Under the pieces are notes generated by a model. That model was given only the letters and a program-made list of their open reading frames with translations. It ran no database searches and was not told the origin of the DNA. This document shows positions 47,140 to 57,000 of a stretch of DNA of 64,000 nucleotides, piece after piece; position 1 is the stretch's first letter, and each line of letters opens with the position of its first letter. A program made the translations under genes and the position numbers. The DNA is from Mesorhizobium sp. B2-1-1 (lineage in GTDB: Bacteria > Pseudomonadota > Alphaproteobacteria > Rhizobiales > Rhizobiaceae), in contig NZ_CP083954.1 of NCBI RefSeq assembly GCF_006442975.2, forward strand, positions 1,743,501 through 1,807,500, read 5' to 3'.

Positions 47140-47955
47140 TCATTCCTTGAACAGGGTCAGCCCATGCTGCACCGACTGTCCGCCGTCAATCGGCAGGATG
47201 GCGCCGGTGACATAGCTGCCTGCACGGCTGCACAAATAGAGCGTTGCGCCGGCAATGTCATCCGGGGCGCCGATACGGCCGATCGGAACGTGGCTGCCGA
47301 CATACCTGGCCTGTTCCTCAGTGGCGGTGGCAAACGCCGTCATCCGGCTCTGGAAGGGCCCAGGGGCAAAGGCGTTGACGGTGATGCGGCGGCCGGCGAA
47401 TTCCAGCGCCAGGGTGCGCGTCAGGTGATGAACGGCCGCTTTGGAGGCGGTGTAGGAGTAGGCGTCGTCGGCCAGCGGCTGCGTGCCCATCACGGAGCCC
47501 AGATTGATCACCCGGGCTGGATCCTCGTCGCTGGCGGCGGCTTCGAGCAGCGGCAGCAGTTCGCGGGTCAGGTGGAAGACGGCGGTGACGTTGACGCCGA
47601 ACACCTTGGCCCAGGCATGATAGGGGAAGCTCTCCAGCGGCGCTCCCCAGGACACGCCGGCATTGTTGACCAGGATATGCAGCCGTTCGGCCCGCGTCTT
47701 GACCTCGCCGACCAAGGCGGCAATGCCGGCCTCGCTGGAAACGTCTCCGGCAAAGCCTTCCGCCCGGCCCGGCGCGCCAAACCCGTTCAATTCCTCGGCG
47801 ACCTTGATGCAGTCCTCGCCCTTGCGCGAGGCGATCATCACCGTTGCGCCGGCCTTGACGAGGCCCGTCGCCGCCATGCGGCCGATGCCGGTCGCCGCGC
47901 CCGTGACCAGCGCGGTCTTGCCGGCCACCGAAAAAAGATCGTCGAGATAGCTCAT
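47140..47955 (-). CDS. SDR family oxidoreductase
   Basis: 271 residues. TGAATGIGRMAATGL loop, NNAGVSWGAPLE, VINLGSVMG, YSYTASKAAVHHLTR, and C-terminal GAILPIDGGQSVQHGL. First gene of the minus-strand acyl-CoA block; divergent from the acyl-CoA dehydrogenase gene, sharing its control region. Confidence 0.9.
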   Translation of the reverse strand: MSYLDDLFSVAGKTALVTGAATGIGRMAATGLVKAGATVMIASRKGEDCIKVAEELNGFGAPGRAEGFAGDVSSEAGIAALVGEVKTRAERLHILVNNAGVSWGAPLESFPYHAWAKVFGVNVTAVFHLTRELLPLLEAAASDEDPARVINLGSVMGTQPLADDAYSYTASKAAVHHLTRTLALEFAGRRITVNAFAPGPFQSRMTAFATATEEQARYVGSHVPIGRIGAPDDIAGATLYLCSRAGSYVTGAILPIDGGQSVQHGLTLFKE

Positions 47956-48075
47956 CGAACTCCTGCGCCTTTCATCGGCGGATCGGGGAAAGCGTTCGCG
48001 TTGACAAGGCTATCCGAAGTACGGTCATCCTTGCCACTGACAAAATGCCCGGCCTGAATGAAGGGTTAGCAACCG

Positions 48076-49314
48076 ATGACGGAGATGAATCTCGGCATGA
48101 CGGAGCGGCTGAGGCCGATCCATGCGCGCGTCGCGGCCATGGTGCGCGACGAGATCATGCCGCTCGACAAGGAATTCCTCGGCGAAGTCGGCAAGGCGGG
48201 CGACCGCTGGACATACACGCGGCGCCAGACCGAGATCCTCGAAGGGCTGAAGACGACCGCAAGAGAGCGCGGCCTTTGGAATTTCTGGCTGACCGGCTCG
48301 GAACGCGGCTACGGTCTTTCCACCGTCGAATACGCCTATCTGGCCGAGGAGATGGGCAAGGCGCATCTCGGCGCCGAGACCTTCAACTGCTCGGCGCCCG
48401 ACACCGGCAACATGGAGGTGCTGGAGCGCTACGGCTCGGCGGAGCACAAGAAGGCCTGGCTGGAGCCGCTTCTCGACGGAAAGATCCGCTCGGCCTATCT
48501 GATGACCGAGCCGGACGTAGCCTCGTCGGATGCCACCAACATTTCGATGCGCTGCGAACGGCGCGGCGACGGCTATGTGCTGAACGGCGAGAAATGGTGG
48601 GCCTCTGGTGCCGGCGATCCCCGCTGCGCGATCTATATCGTCATGGTGAAGACCTCCGATGGAGAGCCGAAGCACAGGCGGCATTCGATGATCCTCGTGC
48701 CGGCGGACACCAAGGGTGTCAGCAAGCTGCGTCCAATGCAGGTCTACGGCGACGACGACGCGCCGCACGGCCACATGCATCTTCGCTTCGACAATGTGCT
48801 GGTGCCGGCGTCGAACCTGATCCTCGGCGAGGGCAGGGGTTTCGAGATCGCGCAAGGCCGCCTCGGCCCCGGCCGCATCCATCACTGCATGCGGGCCATC
48901 GGCCAGGCCGAGATGGCGCTGGAGCTGCTGTGCCAGCGTTCGGTCCGCCGCGAAGCGTTCGGCCAGCCATTGGCGAAACTCGGCGCCAATTTCGACATCA
49001 TCGCCGAATGCCGCATGGAGATCGAGATGGCCCGCCTGCTCTGCCTCAAGGCGGCGTGGATGATCGACCAGGGCGACGCGCGCGCCGCCGCGCCCTGGAT
49101 CAGCCAGATCAAGGTGGTCGCGCCACGCATGGCGCTGAAGGTCACCGACGAGGCGGTGCAGATGTTCGGCGCGCAAGGCATCAGCCAGGACACGCCGCTG
49201 GCGCGCTCGTGGACGCATCTCAGGACGCTGCGCCTCGCCGACGGGCCGGATGCCGTGCATCGCCGCCAGGTGGCGCGGGCGGAGCTGAAGAAATACACGC
49301 AGGAGAAGGTCTGA
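48076..49314 (+). CDS. Acyl-CoA dehydrogenase, ACAD10/ACAD11-like
   Basis: 412 residues. FNCSAPDTGNMEVLERYGS, YLMTEPDVASSDATNI, LNGEKWWASGAGDPRC and GRIHHCMRAIGQAEMALELL follow the ACAD11 branch very closely. In that family the dehydrogenase works with an APH-like kinase (fused in vertebrates, separate as LvaA/LvaC in Pseudomonas) to turn 4-hydroxyacyl-CoA into ordinary enoyl-CoA. The kinase candidate is encoded 1.5 kb away on the opposite strand. Confidence 0.93.
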   Translation: MTEMNLGMTERLRPIHARVAAMVRDEIMPLDKEFLGEVGKAGDRWTYTRRQTEILEGLKTTARERGLWNFWLTGSERGYGLSTVEYAYLAEEMGKAHLGAETFNCSAPDTGNMEVLERYGSAEHKKAWLEPLLDGKIRSAYLMTEPDVASSDATNISMRCERRGDGYVLNGEKWWASGAGDPRCAIYIVMVKTSDGEPKHRRHSMILVPADTKGVSKLRPMQVYGDDDAPHGHMHLRFDNVLVPASNLILGEGRGFEIAQGRLGPGRIHHCMRAIGQAEMALELLCQRSVRREAFGQPLAKLGANFDIIAECRMEIEMARLLCLKAAWMIDQGDARAAAPWISQIKVVAPRMALKVTDEAVQMFGAQGISQDTPLARSWTHLRTLRLADGPDAVHRRQVARAELKKYTQEKV

Positions 49315-49344
49315 GATGGCCCGGTCCGAGCGGGGAGACAGCCG

Positions 49345-50382
49345 ATGAGCATCCCGTCCGAAATGAAGGCGCTGCTCCTGGTCGGCGACGGCTACACCAG
49401 GACGCCGAGCGGCAGCACGCTGGAGGCGATGGAGCCCTATCTCCAGCCAGGCAGTATCGCAGTGCCGGCGCCTGGGACGACGCAAGTGCTGATCAAGGTC
49501 AGCCTTGCGTCGATCAATCCGTCCGATGTCGCCTTCATCAAGGGCCAGTACGGCCAGCCGCGGGTCAAGGGCCGGCCGGCCGGCTTCGAGGGCGTCGGCG
49601 TGATCGTTGCCGGCGGCGACGAGTCCTATCCCAAGAGCCTCGTCGGCAAGCGCGTTGCCTTCGCCACCGGGCTCTCCAATTGGGGCTCATGGGCCGACTA
49701 TGCCGTTGCCGAAGCCGCCGCCTGCATTCCGCTCCTCGACACCGTGCGCGACGAGGATGGGGCTGCCATGATCGTCAATCCGCTTACCGCGCTCGCCATG
49801 TTCGACATCGTCAGCCGAGAAGGCGAAAGGGCCTTCATCATGACCGCCGGCGCCAGCCAGCTCTGCAAGCTGATCATCGGGCTGGCCAGTGAGGAAGGAT
49901 TCCGGCCTATCGTCACCGTGCGCCGCGACGAGCAGATCGCGCTGCTGAAGGAAATCGGCGCCGCCCATGTGCTCAACGAGAAGTCGCCCGATTTCGAAGC
50001 CTCGCTGCGCGAGGTGATAAAGGCCGAACAGCCGCGCATCTTTCTCGATGCGGTGACCGGGCCACTGGCCTCGGCCATCTTCAACGCCATGCCGAAGCGC
50101 TCGCGCTGGATCATCTATGGACGGCTCGATCCCGAGGCCACGATCATCCGCGAACCCGGCCAGCTGATTTTCCAGCACAAGCACATAGAGGGCTTCTGGC
50201 TGAGCGAATGGATGCGGCAGCATAAGGATCGCCGCGGTCCTGCGATCCTCGAGGCGCAGAAGCGCTTTTCCGACGGGCGCTGGACGACCGACGTGACGGC
50301 TGTGGTGCCGCTGGCCGAGGCGATGGCGCGCGTGCCGGCGGAACTGGCCAGGCCCAATGGCAAGGTGTTCATTCGGCCGTAA
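49345..50382 (+). CDS. Zinc-free medium-chain dehydrogenase (quinone oxidoreductase-like)
   Basis: 345 residues. N-terminal GroES-like domain (VSLASINPSDVAFIKGQYGQP) and a Rossmann domain with AFIMTAGASQLCKLIIGLA. The catalytic zinc cysteines of alcohol dehydrogenases are missing, as in quinone oxidoreductases and enoyl reductases. Follows the acyl-CoA dehydrogenase gene after 30 bases with GCGGGGAGACAG upstream; probably an enoyl-type reductase of the same pathway. Confidence 0.88.
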   Translation: MSIPSEMKALLLVGDGYTRTPSGSTLEAMEPYLQPGSIAVPAPGTTQVLIKVSLASINPSDVAFIKGQYGQPRVKGRPAGFEGVGVIVAGGDESYPKSLVGKRVAFATGLSNWGSWADYAVAEAAACIPLLDTVRDEDGAAMIVNPLTALAMFDIVSREGERAFIMTAGASQLCKLIIGLASEEGFRPIVTVRRDEQIALLKEIGAAHVLNEKSPDFEASLREVIKAEQPRIFLDAVTGPLASAIFNAMPKRSRWIIYGRLDPEATIIREPGQLIFQHKHIEGFWLSEWMRQHKDRRGPAILEAQKRFSDGRWTTDVTAVVPLAEAMARVPAELARPNGKVFIRP

Positions 50383-50598
50383 AGCAGGGGGTGTGCGGTT
50401 GAGCTGCATTCCGGTTCATCGAGAGCACAGCTGCTATAACCTTCGAGGGCCGGAAAGAGGGTGGTTTGTTGGCTGCGATCGTTCAATGTCATCGGCGGCC
50501 ACGCCGTTCGATCCCCCTATGCCACCCCGCTTTGTCCGTGATATGCCGCCGCCAATGAACGCTGGGACAGTGCCGGACCGGGCCTGTTCCGGATTGGT

Positions 50599-51777
50599 GT
50601 GGGGTGCTTGGTGAGGATTTCCAAACCGGTTTTCGACCGCCTGGGGCTTGGCCTGTGGATCGGGGCATTCGCGGTCGTGCTTGGCCTGGTCCTGTGGTCG
50701 CCCGATGCGCGCACCGTATTGCACGCCTACAGATATGGCAGTGTGGAGTTTCTCGCCGGCCGGCCGCTCTACGACCTCGAGTCCGAGATGGGATACCTTT
50801 ACACGCCCGCCTTCGCCGCGCTCTATATTCCGTTCTTGAATCTGGGACCGCATCTTGGCGGGCTGGTCTGGCATGCCCTCGGTTTCGCCGTTCTCACCCT
50901 TGCCGCGGCGCGGCAGGTGCGCAAGCTGGGCGGACAGGAGCAGACCTGGCTGCTTTCCTTCGGCCTCTTCCTCGCTTTGCCGATGACGCTGGGCGCCATC
51001 CGCAACGGGCAGGCGACAATCCTGCTGACCGGCGCCTGCTGGCTCTTGACCCTGTCGGCACTGGAAGGACGGCGTGCGGAGACCTTTTTCTGGGCCTCGC
51101 TTGCCATAACGGCCAAGCCAACCGCGATCATCATGCTGCTGTTGGTGGGGGCGTTGCGCCCGCGGCTGATACCGGTGCTGGTGCTCGCGGTGCTGTTCGT
51201 GCTCGCCATCCCCTACGCTTTCGCTCCCGCCGGCTACCTGAACGAGCAGTATGGCGATTTCGCCCGCATGCTGACGTCGATGGCCGTCGACAAGACCAGC
51301 CATTTTGTTCCTACCGATTTCACCGCGCCCTTTATCGAGATGGGGCTGCCCGTTCCGGACTCGGCTGCCACGGCGGTGCGCGTCGTGATCGGCCTGCTGA
51401 CGCTCTCGATCGTGCTCTGGTTCGACCGCAAGCTCGAACAAGGAGCGGCCGGACTCGCGATCTTCCTGGCGGCCGCCTTCTACATGTGCGTCTTCAACCC
51501 GCGCGTCGAGCCCAACACCTATGCGATGATCGCGGTACCCGCCGGCCTTGCCATTGCCCTGTTGTGGCGCGAAGAAAAAGGTGGCGTCCTGGCCTGCGTG
51601 CTGTCCATGACTTTATTCCTGACAGGTTTGACCGGTGTCGAGCGCCACATGCATGACTTTCTCTATCCCTGGTTTCGGCCGATCACGGTCACTTTCATCG
51701 CCTGCTTCCTGATATGGTGGTTCTGGGCCAAGGCGCGACAAAAATTGGTGAATGTGGAGCCTGTCGCCCATGGCTGA
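50599..51777 (+). CDS. GT87 (DUF2029) membrane glycosyltransferase
   Basis: 392 residues with about ten membrane helices. EFLAGRPLYDLESEMGYLYTPAFAALYIP is the luminal/periplasmic loop with the ExG-YxxPP-like motif of polyprenol-phosphate-sugar-dependent GT87 enzymes; IRNGQATILL and KPTAIIMLLL are also typical. Transfers a sugar from a polyprenyl phosphate carrier on the periplasmic side. Start is uncertain: GTG at 50599 or 50611. Overlaps the gtrB-like gene by 8 bases. Confidence 0.85.
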   Translation: MGCLVRISKPVFDRLGLGLWIGAFAVVLGLVLWSPDARTVLHAYRYGSVEFLAGRPLYDLESEMGYLYTPAFAALYIPFLNLGPHLGGLVWHALGFAVLTLAAARQVRKLGGQEQTWLLSFGLFLALPMTLGAIRNGQATILLTGACWLLTLSALEGRRAETFFWASLAITAKPTAIIMLLLVGALRPRLIPVLVLAVLFVLAIPYAFAPAGYLNEQYGDFARMLTSMAVDKTSHFVPTDFTAPFIEMGLPVPDSAATAVRVVIGLLTLSIVLWFDRKLEQGAAGLAIFLAAAFYMCVFNPRVEPNTYAMIAVPAGLAIALLWREEKGGVLACVLSMTLFLTGLTGVERHMHDFLYPWFRPITVTFIACFLIWWFWAKARQKLVNVEPVAHG

Positions 51778-52756
51778 GATGCGCCCGAGACTCGACATCG
51801 TGGCGCCGTTCTTCAACGAGGCGCAATCGGCGACGGCTTTCGCGGCATTGCTCGACGCGCTCGAGGCGGCGGTGTCGAGCCGCTTCGGCATGCAGGTCCA
51901 CAAGATCCTGGTCGACGACGGCAGCCGGGACGATAGCGCCGGGCGGTTTTCGCAGGCACTTTCGGGATCCTGGGAAATCGTGCGCCTCAGCCGCAATTTC
52001 GGCAAGGAGGTCGCCGTGCTCGCCGGCCTCGACCACTCGCGGGGCGACATGGTGCTTGTCATGGACGCGGATCTGCAGCACTCCCTGGAGACCAGCCTGA
52101 AGATGATCGTCGAGCTGGCTGAGAATCCGGACGTCGACGTCGTCTACGCGCAGAACGACCGGCGCGGGGCAAGCTGGCGGCGCAGCCAGTTGGCGAAACT
52201 GTTCTACAGTCTGATCAACAGCAGCCAGCGGTTCGATATTCCCGAGAATGCAGGCGATTTTCGCGTCATGCGCGGCACCGTGGCGCGCGCATTGACCAGC
52301 CTGCGCGACAAAAGGCGCTTCAACAAGGGCCTGTTCGCCTGGGCCGGCTTCCGCCAGAAGGCCATATCCTATTCGCCGGAAAACCGCGCCAGCGGCAAGT
52401 CGAAATGGAGCCGGCTCAACCTGATCGCCTTTTCGTTAGAGGGGTTTACGTCCTTTTCGGTGATTCCGCTGCGCCTGATCAGCCTCAGCGGACTGCTTGC
52501 GGCGTTTGCCGGCGCGGTCTACGGCGCGAAAGTGCTCTTCGAGGTGCTGTTCTACGGCATTGCCGTTCCAGGCTATCCGAGCCTGCTGGTCGCCGTGGTG
52601 CTGCTCGGCGGCCTCAACCTGACACTTCTCGGGCTGATCGGTGAATATGTCTGGGTCACCCTCAGCGAAAGCAAGGATCGCCCGGTCTACATCGTGCGCG
52701 ATATCGTGCGCAGCGATGTTCCCGCCAGGTCGGCGCCGGGCGTTTCCGGGGCATGA
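51770..52756 (+). CDS. GtrB-like polyprenyl-phosphate glycosyltransferase (GT2)
   Basis: 328 residues. DIVAPFFNEAQSATAF, KILVDDGSRDDSA, LSRNFGKEVAVLAGLDHSRGD and MDADLQHSLE are the GT2 donor site; FRVMRG, RASGKSKWSRLNLIAFSLEGFTSFS and two C-terminal membrane helices match GtrB/DPM1-like enzymes that load a sugar onto undecaprenyl phosphate on the cytoplasmic side. Overlaps the deacetylase gene by ATGA. Confidence 0.92.
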   Translation: MAEMRPRLDIVAPFFNEAQSATAFAALLDALEAAVSSRFGMQVHKILVDDGSRDDSAGRFSQALSGSWEIVRLSRNFGKEVAVLAGLDHSRGDMVLVMDADLQHSLETSLKMIVELAENPDVDVVYAQNDRRGASWRRSQLAKLFYSLINSSQRFDIPENAGDFRVMRGTVARALTSLRDKRRFNKGLFAWAGFRQKAISYSPENRASGKSKWSRLNLIAFSLEGFTSFSVIPLRLISLSGLLAAFAGAVYGAKVLFEVLFYGIAVPGYPSLLVAVVLLGGLNLTLLGLIGEYVWVTLSESKDRPVYIVRDIVRSDVPARSAPGVSGA

Positions 52757-53574
52757 TGCGCGGCATCCGCCTGATCGCCGACGATTACGGCCTGGCGCCC
52801 GGCGTCTCGGCGGCGATCCTCGACCTGCTCGATCGCGGGCGGCTAACGGGCACCGGTTGCATGACCGGTTTCGCGGAATGGCCGGGGGAGGCGGAACGCA
52901 TCAAGCCGCTGTGCGGCCGGGTCGCCGTCGGCCTGCATCTGACCTTGACGGACCAGCCGGCCGTGACCGGCCCGTCGAGCCTGGCGCCGGAAGGCCGGCT
53001 GCCGCCGCTCCGCTCGCTGGCATTGCCGATCCTGCGCGGCGGCATCGAGACCTGCGACGTCCATGCCGAGCTCGACGCCCAATTTGGCCGCTTCGTCGAG
53101 GCGCTCGGGCGCAGGCCCGATTTCATCGACGGCCACCAGCATGTGCATTTCCTGCCAGTCGTGCGTAAATGGCTGCGGGTGCGTTTCGCCGGAGATGCCG
53201 GCAGACCGTGGCTGCGCGGCGCGCCGGCACTGGCCGGCAGCGGAGCGGCGGCATCGAAAATTGCGGCGATCGCCGCCCTGGCAACTGGTTTCAACCGATC
53301 CATGCGGCGCGCCGGCTTCACCGTGAGGGCGCCGCTCGCCGGCATCTATGACTGGCGGCAGTCGGAAAAGTTCGCGCCCGCCCTGCAAACCGCCGTTGAA
53401 AGCCTGCCGGAAAAGGGACTTTTCATGTGCCATCCCGGGCATGTCGACGAGACGTTGCGTGCACGCGACCCGATGCAAGATGTGCGCGACGTCGAATTCG
53501 CGGTTCTCGCCTCCGATCATTTCGGCGCAAACCTGGCTCGCGCGCGTGTCGGCGTCATGGACGGCATGGCATGA
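52753..53574 (+). CDS. ChbG/HpnK (YdjC)-family carbohydrate deacetylase, NaxD-like
   Basis: 273 residues. Metal site motifs are complete: LIADDYGLAPGVS (catalytic Asp pair), VGLHLTLTDQP, DGHQHVHFLP and FMCHPGH. This family removes N-acetyl groups from amino sugars. Placed between gtrB- and gtrA-like genes it resembles NaxD of Francisella, which deacetylates undecaprenyl-phosphate-GalNAc before transfer to lipid A. The substrate here is inferred only from context; a hopanoid role (HpnK) is less likely because no hpn genes are near. ATGA overlaps on both sides. Confidence 0.9.
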   Translation: MMRGIRLIADDYGLAPGVSAAILDLLDRGRLTGTGCMTGFAEWPGEAERIKPLCGRVAVGLHLTLTDQPAVTGPSSLAPEGRLPPLRSLALPILRGGIETCDVHAELDAQFGRFVEALGRRPDFIDGHQHVHFLPVVRKWLRVRFAGDAGRPWLRGAPALAGSGAAASKIAAIAALATGFNRSMRRAGFTVRAPLAGIYDWRQSEKFAPALQTAVESLPEKGLFMCHPGHVDETLRARDPMQDVRDVEFAVLASDHFGANLARARVGVMDGMA

Positions 53575-53978
53575 GTGCCGATCAGTCCCGGCGTTCGACC
53601 GGCAACAAGATTATCCGCTTCGCCATTGTCGGCCTGGTGAACACGGCCATCGACCTTGCCGGCTTCTTTCTGCTGCTCAAGCTGCACGTGCCGCCGCTGC
53701 CCGCCAACGTTGCGTCCTGGTTCATTGCCGTCACCTTCTCCTTCGCGGCCAACGGCTTCTGGTCGTTCGAGCGCGATCCGGCCATCCGGCTGCATCATGC
53801 CTTTCTTCGCTTCGCCTCGCTCGGCGCGCTGATTTCGCTCGGTGTCTCCAGCCTCGCGATCGCGCTGTTCGCCGGTGTTGTCGGCGTGTGGCCGGCAAAG
53901 ATCGGCGGGGTGGTTGTGGCGGCGGTGCTGAATTTCCTCGCCGCGCGCTGGTCGATCGAGGGCCGTCTCCTGAAATAG
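53571..53978 (+). CDS. GtrA-like flippase
   Basis: 135 residues, four membrane helices. IIRFAIVGLVNTAIDLAGFF is the classic GtrA start, with NFLAARWSIE near the end. GtrA proteins flip undecaprenyl-phosphate sugars across the inner membrane. Last gene of the operon; start overlaps the deacetylase stop by ATGA. Confidence 0.93.
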   Translation: MSADQSRRSTGNKIIRFAIVGLVNTAIDLAGFFLLLKLHVPPLPANVASWFIAVTFSFAANGFWSFERDPAIRLHHAFLRFASLGALISLGVSSLAIALFAGVVGVWPAKIGGVVVAAVLNFLAARWSIEGRLLK

Positions 53979-54033
53979 CAGGCTATTTCCCCACGAAAAT
54001 TCCGGACCCGCCACACGGTCTCCTGGAATTTCC

Positions 54034-57000
54034 CTATTCAGCCGGCTCCACATCGGTGTAGGCGGCTTCCTCGAGTTCGCGCTTCAGCCGCGCCTCCTCG
54101 TGGGCCTTCGGCGTGACGAAGCGGCCGAGCAAGAGATAGGCGACGGGGGTCAGGAACAGCGTCGAGACGGTGGCCAGCCCCAGTCCGCCGACGATCACCC
54201 AGCCGAGCGCGATACGGGCCTCGGCGCCGGCGCCCGCCGCCAGCACCAGCGGCACGCCGCCGAGCACGGTGCAGATCATTGTCATCATCACCGGGCGCAA
54301 GCGAATGGTCGAGGCCTGTTCGATCGACTCGCGCACCCCCAGTCCACGATCGCGCAACTGGTTTGCGAACTCGACGATCAGGATGCCGTTCTTGGCCATG
54401 ACGCCGACCAGCAGCACCAGGCCGATCTGGCTGTAGGCGTTGAGGCTGGTGCCCGAGAGCAGAAGCGCGAAGATGGCGCAGGCGAGGCCGAGCGGCACTG
54501 TCGCCATAATGATGACGGCGCTGACGAAGCTCTCGAATTGCGCGGCAAGCACCAGCAGGATGATGACCAGGGCAAAACCGAAGATGGTGACCATGGCGCT
54601 GTTGGTCTCACCCAGCGTCGCCGCCTCGGCCAATGGCACGATGCGGCTGCCCGGCGGCAGAAGCGGCGTTGCGATTTCCTCGGCGCGCGTAAGGGCCGAG
54701 CCGAGCGCGAAATCGCCGCCGAGGTTGGACGTGATCGCCACCGACGGCTGCTGCTGCTCGCGCGACAGCGAGGGCGGCACGGCACGCTCGGTCAGCGTGG
54801 CGATGGTCGACATCGGCACGAAACGGCCGTCAGCCGTCTTTAGGAAGACGTTCTCCAGGTCCGTCGGATCGTTGATCGGGTTGGTGGTCGAAACCAGCTT
54901 CACCCCGTAGCTGCGGTCGGCGATGTAGACATCGACGACGTCGTTGCCGTCGAGCATGGCCTGCATGGTGTTGGCCAGTCCTGTGATGTCGATGCCGAGA
55001 TCGGAGGCGCGCTCGCGGTCGATGGCAACGGAAAGCTGCGGTTGCGTCGGGTCGATGGAAAGCCGTGGCGTCTGGAAACGCGGATCCTTCTGCATCTCGG
55101 CGATGATCTTGACGGCCGCGTCGCCGAGCGCCTTGCGGTCGTTGCCGACCAGCGCGAACTGCAGGCCGTTGCCGGCGCCACGGATGCCGAGGCTGTTGGG
55201 CTGCACCGGGAAGATACGCACGCTGGGCACCTGGCGGGTGAGCTGGCTGATCTCTGCCATGATCTCCTGCTGGCTGCGGCTGCGCTCGTCCCAGGGCGCC
55301 AGCGTCATTACCATGAAGCCTGAATTATAGGCGCCGTTCTGGCCGGCGCTCTCGAAAGTGCTGACGATTTCGCCGGAATCACGCAGCGGCTGGATCAGTT
55401 TTTCGATCTTCTGCATCTGCTGCGTCGTGTAGTCGAGGCTGACGCCTTGCGGGGCGCTGATGCGAAGCAGCACGACCGCGCGATCCTCGGTCGGCGTCAA
55501 TTCCTGGCGGATGGTGCCGAACAGCGCGAATGCGGTGCCGGCGAACAGCAGCGCCACCAGCACCACGATCCACGGCGCGTCGAGGCAGACATGCAGGCTG
55601 CGCCGGTAGGCCGCGTTCAGCGCGCCGCCGATGCGTGCGCCGACGCCGTTGCCGCCCTCGTGGTGGAGGGCGGCAGTGGACAGCATGCGCGAGGCAAGCA
55701 TGGGGCAAAGCGTCAGCGCGACCACGCAGGACAACAGCACCGACATGGCGAGCACGAAGCCGAATTCGCGGAACAGGCCGCCGGTCTGGCCCGGCAGGAA
55801 GGAGATCGGCACGAAGACGGCAACCAGCGTCAGGGTGGTGGCGATGACGGCGAAGAACACCTCCTGTGCGCCGAGCACGGCGGCGGCACGCGGCCCCATG
55901 CCTTGATTGCGCCGCCGCACGATGTTTTCCAAAACGACGATCGCGTCATCGACGACAAGCCCCGTCGCCAGCACCAGGGCCAGCAGCGTCAGGATGTTGA
56001 TCGAAAAACCAGCGAGATAGATTGCGGCAATGGTGCCGATCATGGCGACGGGCATCGACAGGCCCGGAATGAGCGTGGCGCGCCAGTCGAGAAGAAAGGC
56101 ATAGATGACGATCAGCACGATGGAGACGGAAAGCGCGAGCGCGATCTCCACCTCGTGGACGGCGCCGTTGACGAACACCGCGTCGTCGCTTGTGACCTTG
56201 ATCGACATGCCTTGCGGCAGGTTTGCCTGCAACTTCTCGACCGCGGCCTTGACGCCGGTGGAGATGTCCAGCGTGTTCGATTCCGCCTGGCGGATGATGC
56301 CGATGCCGATGCCGGTCTTGCCGTCCGAACGCAACGTGGTCTGGCCGATGTCGGGGCCGAGCGTGACGGTGGCGACATCGCGGATGCGCGTCGTTCCGCC
56401 AATGATGATGTTCTCGAATTCTTCCGGCGTCGTCACATCGGCGGTGGTGCGAACGATCAGGTCCTGATTGGTGGTGGTGATCGAGCCGGCGGGTGAATCG
56501 AAGGCGACCGAGGCAAGGGCGGTCCTGAGGTCGGCGACGGTGAAGCCCAGGCTGGCGAGCTTGTTCTGATCGACGTCGATGCGGAAGATCTTGTCGCGGT
56601 CGCCATAGACCTGGACGTCCGCGACGCCTGGAACGGCAGCCAGTTCGTCCTCGATCTGGTCCTGGACCACGACGGTCATGTCCTGAACCGACATGGTGTC
56701 GGAGGTGACGGCCAGGCGCATCACGGGGTCGGAGTTGGCGTCGGCCTTCACGATGCGCGGCGGATCGGCCGTCTCCGGCATCTGGTTGGCGACGCGGCCG
56801 ACGGCATCCCGCACATCCGAGGCCCCGACATTGAGGTCGACGCCGTCGTTGAATTCGATGGTGACGCGGCTCGAGCCGAAGGAGGAGGTCGAAGAGATCG
56901 ACTTGACGCCGGAAACGCGGGCAACAGCTCCCTCGATCGTGTCGGTCAGTTCGCGATCGACCGTTTCGGCCGCCGCGCCTTCGAAAGTCGTGGAAACGGT

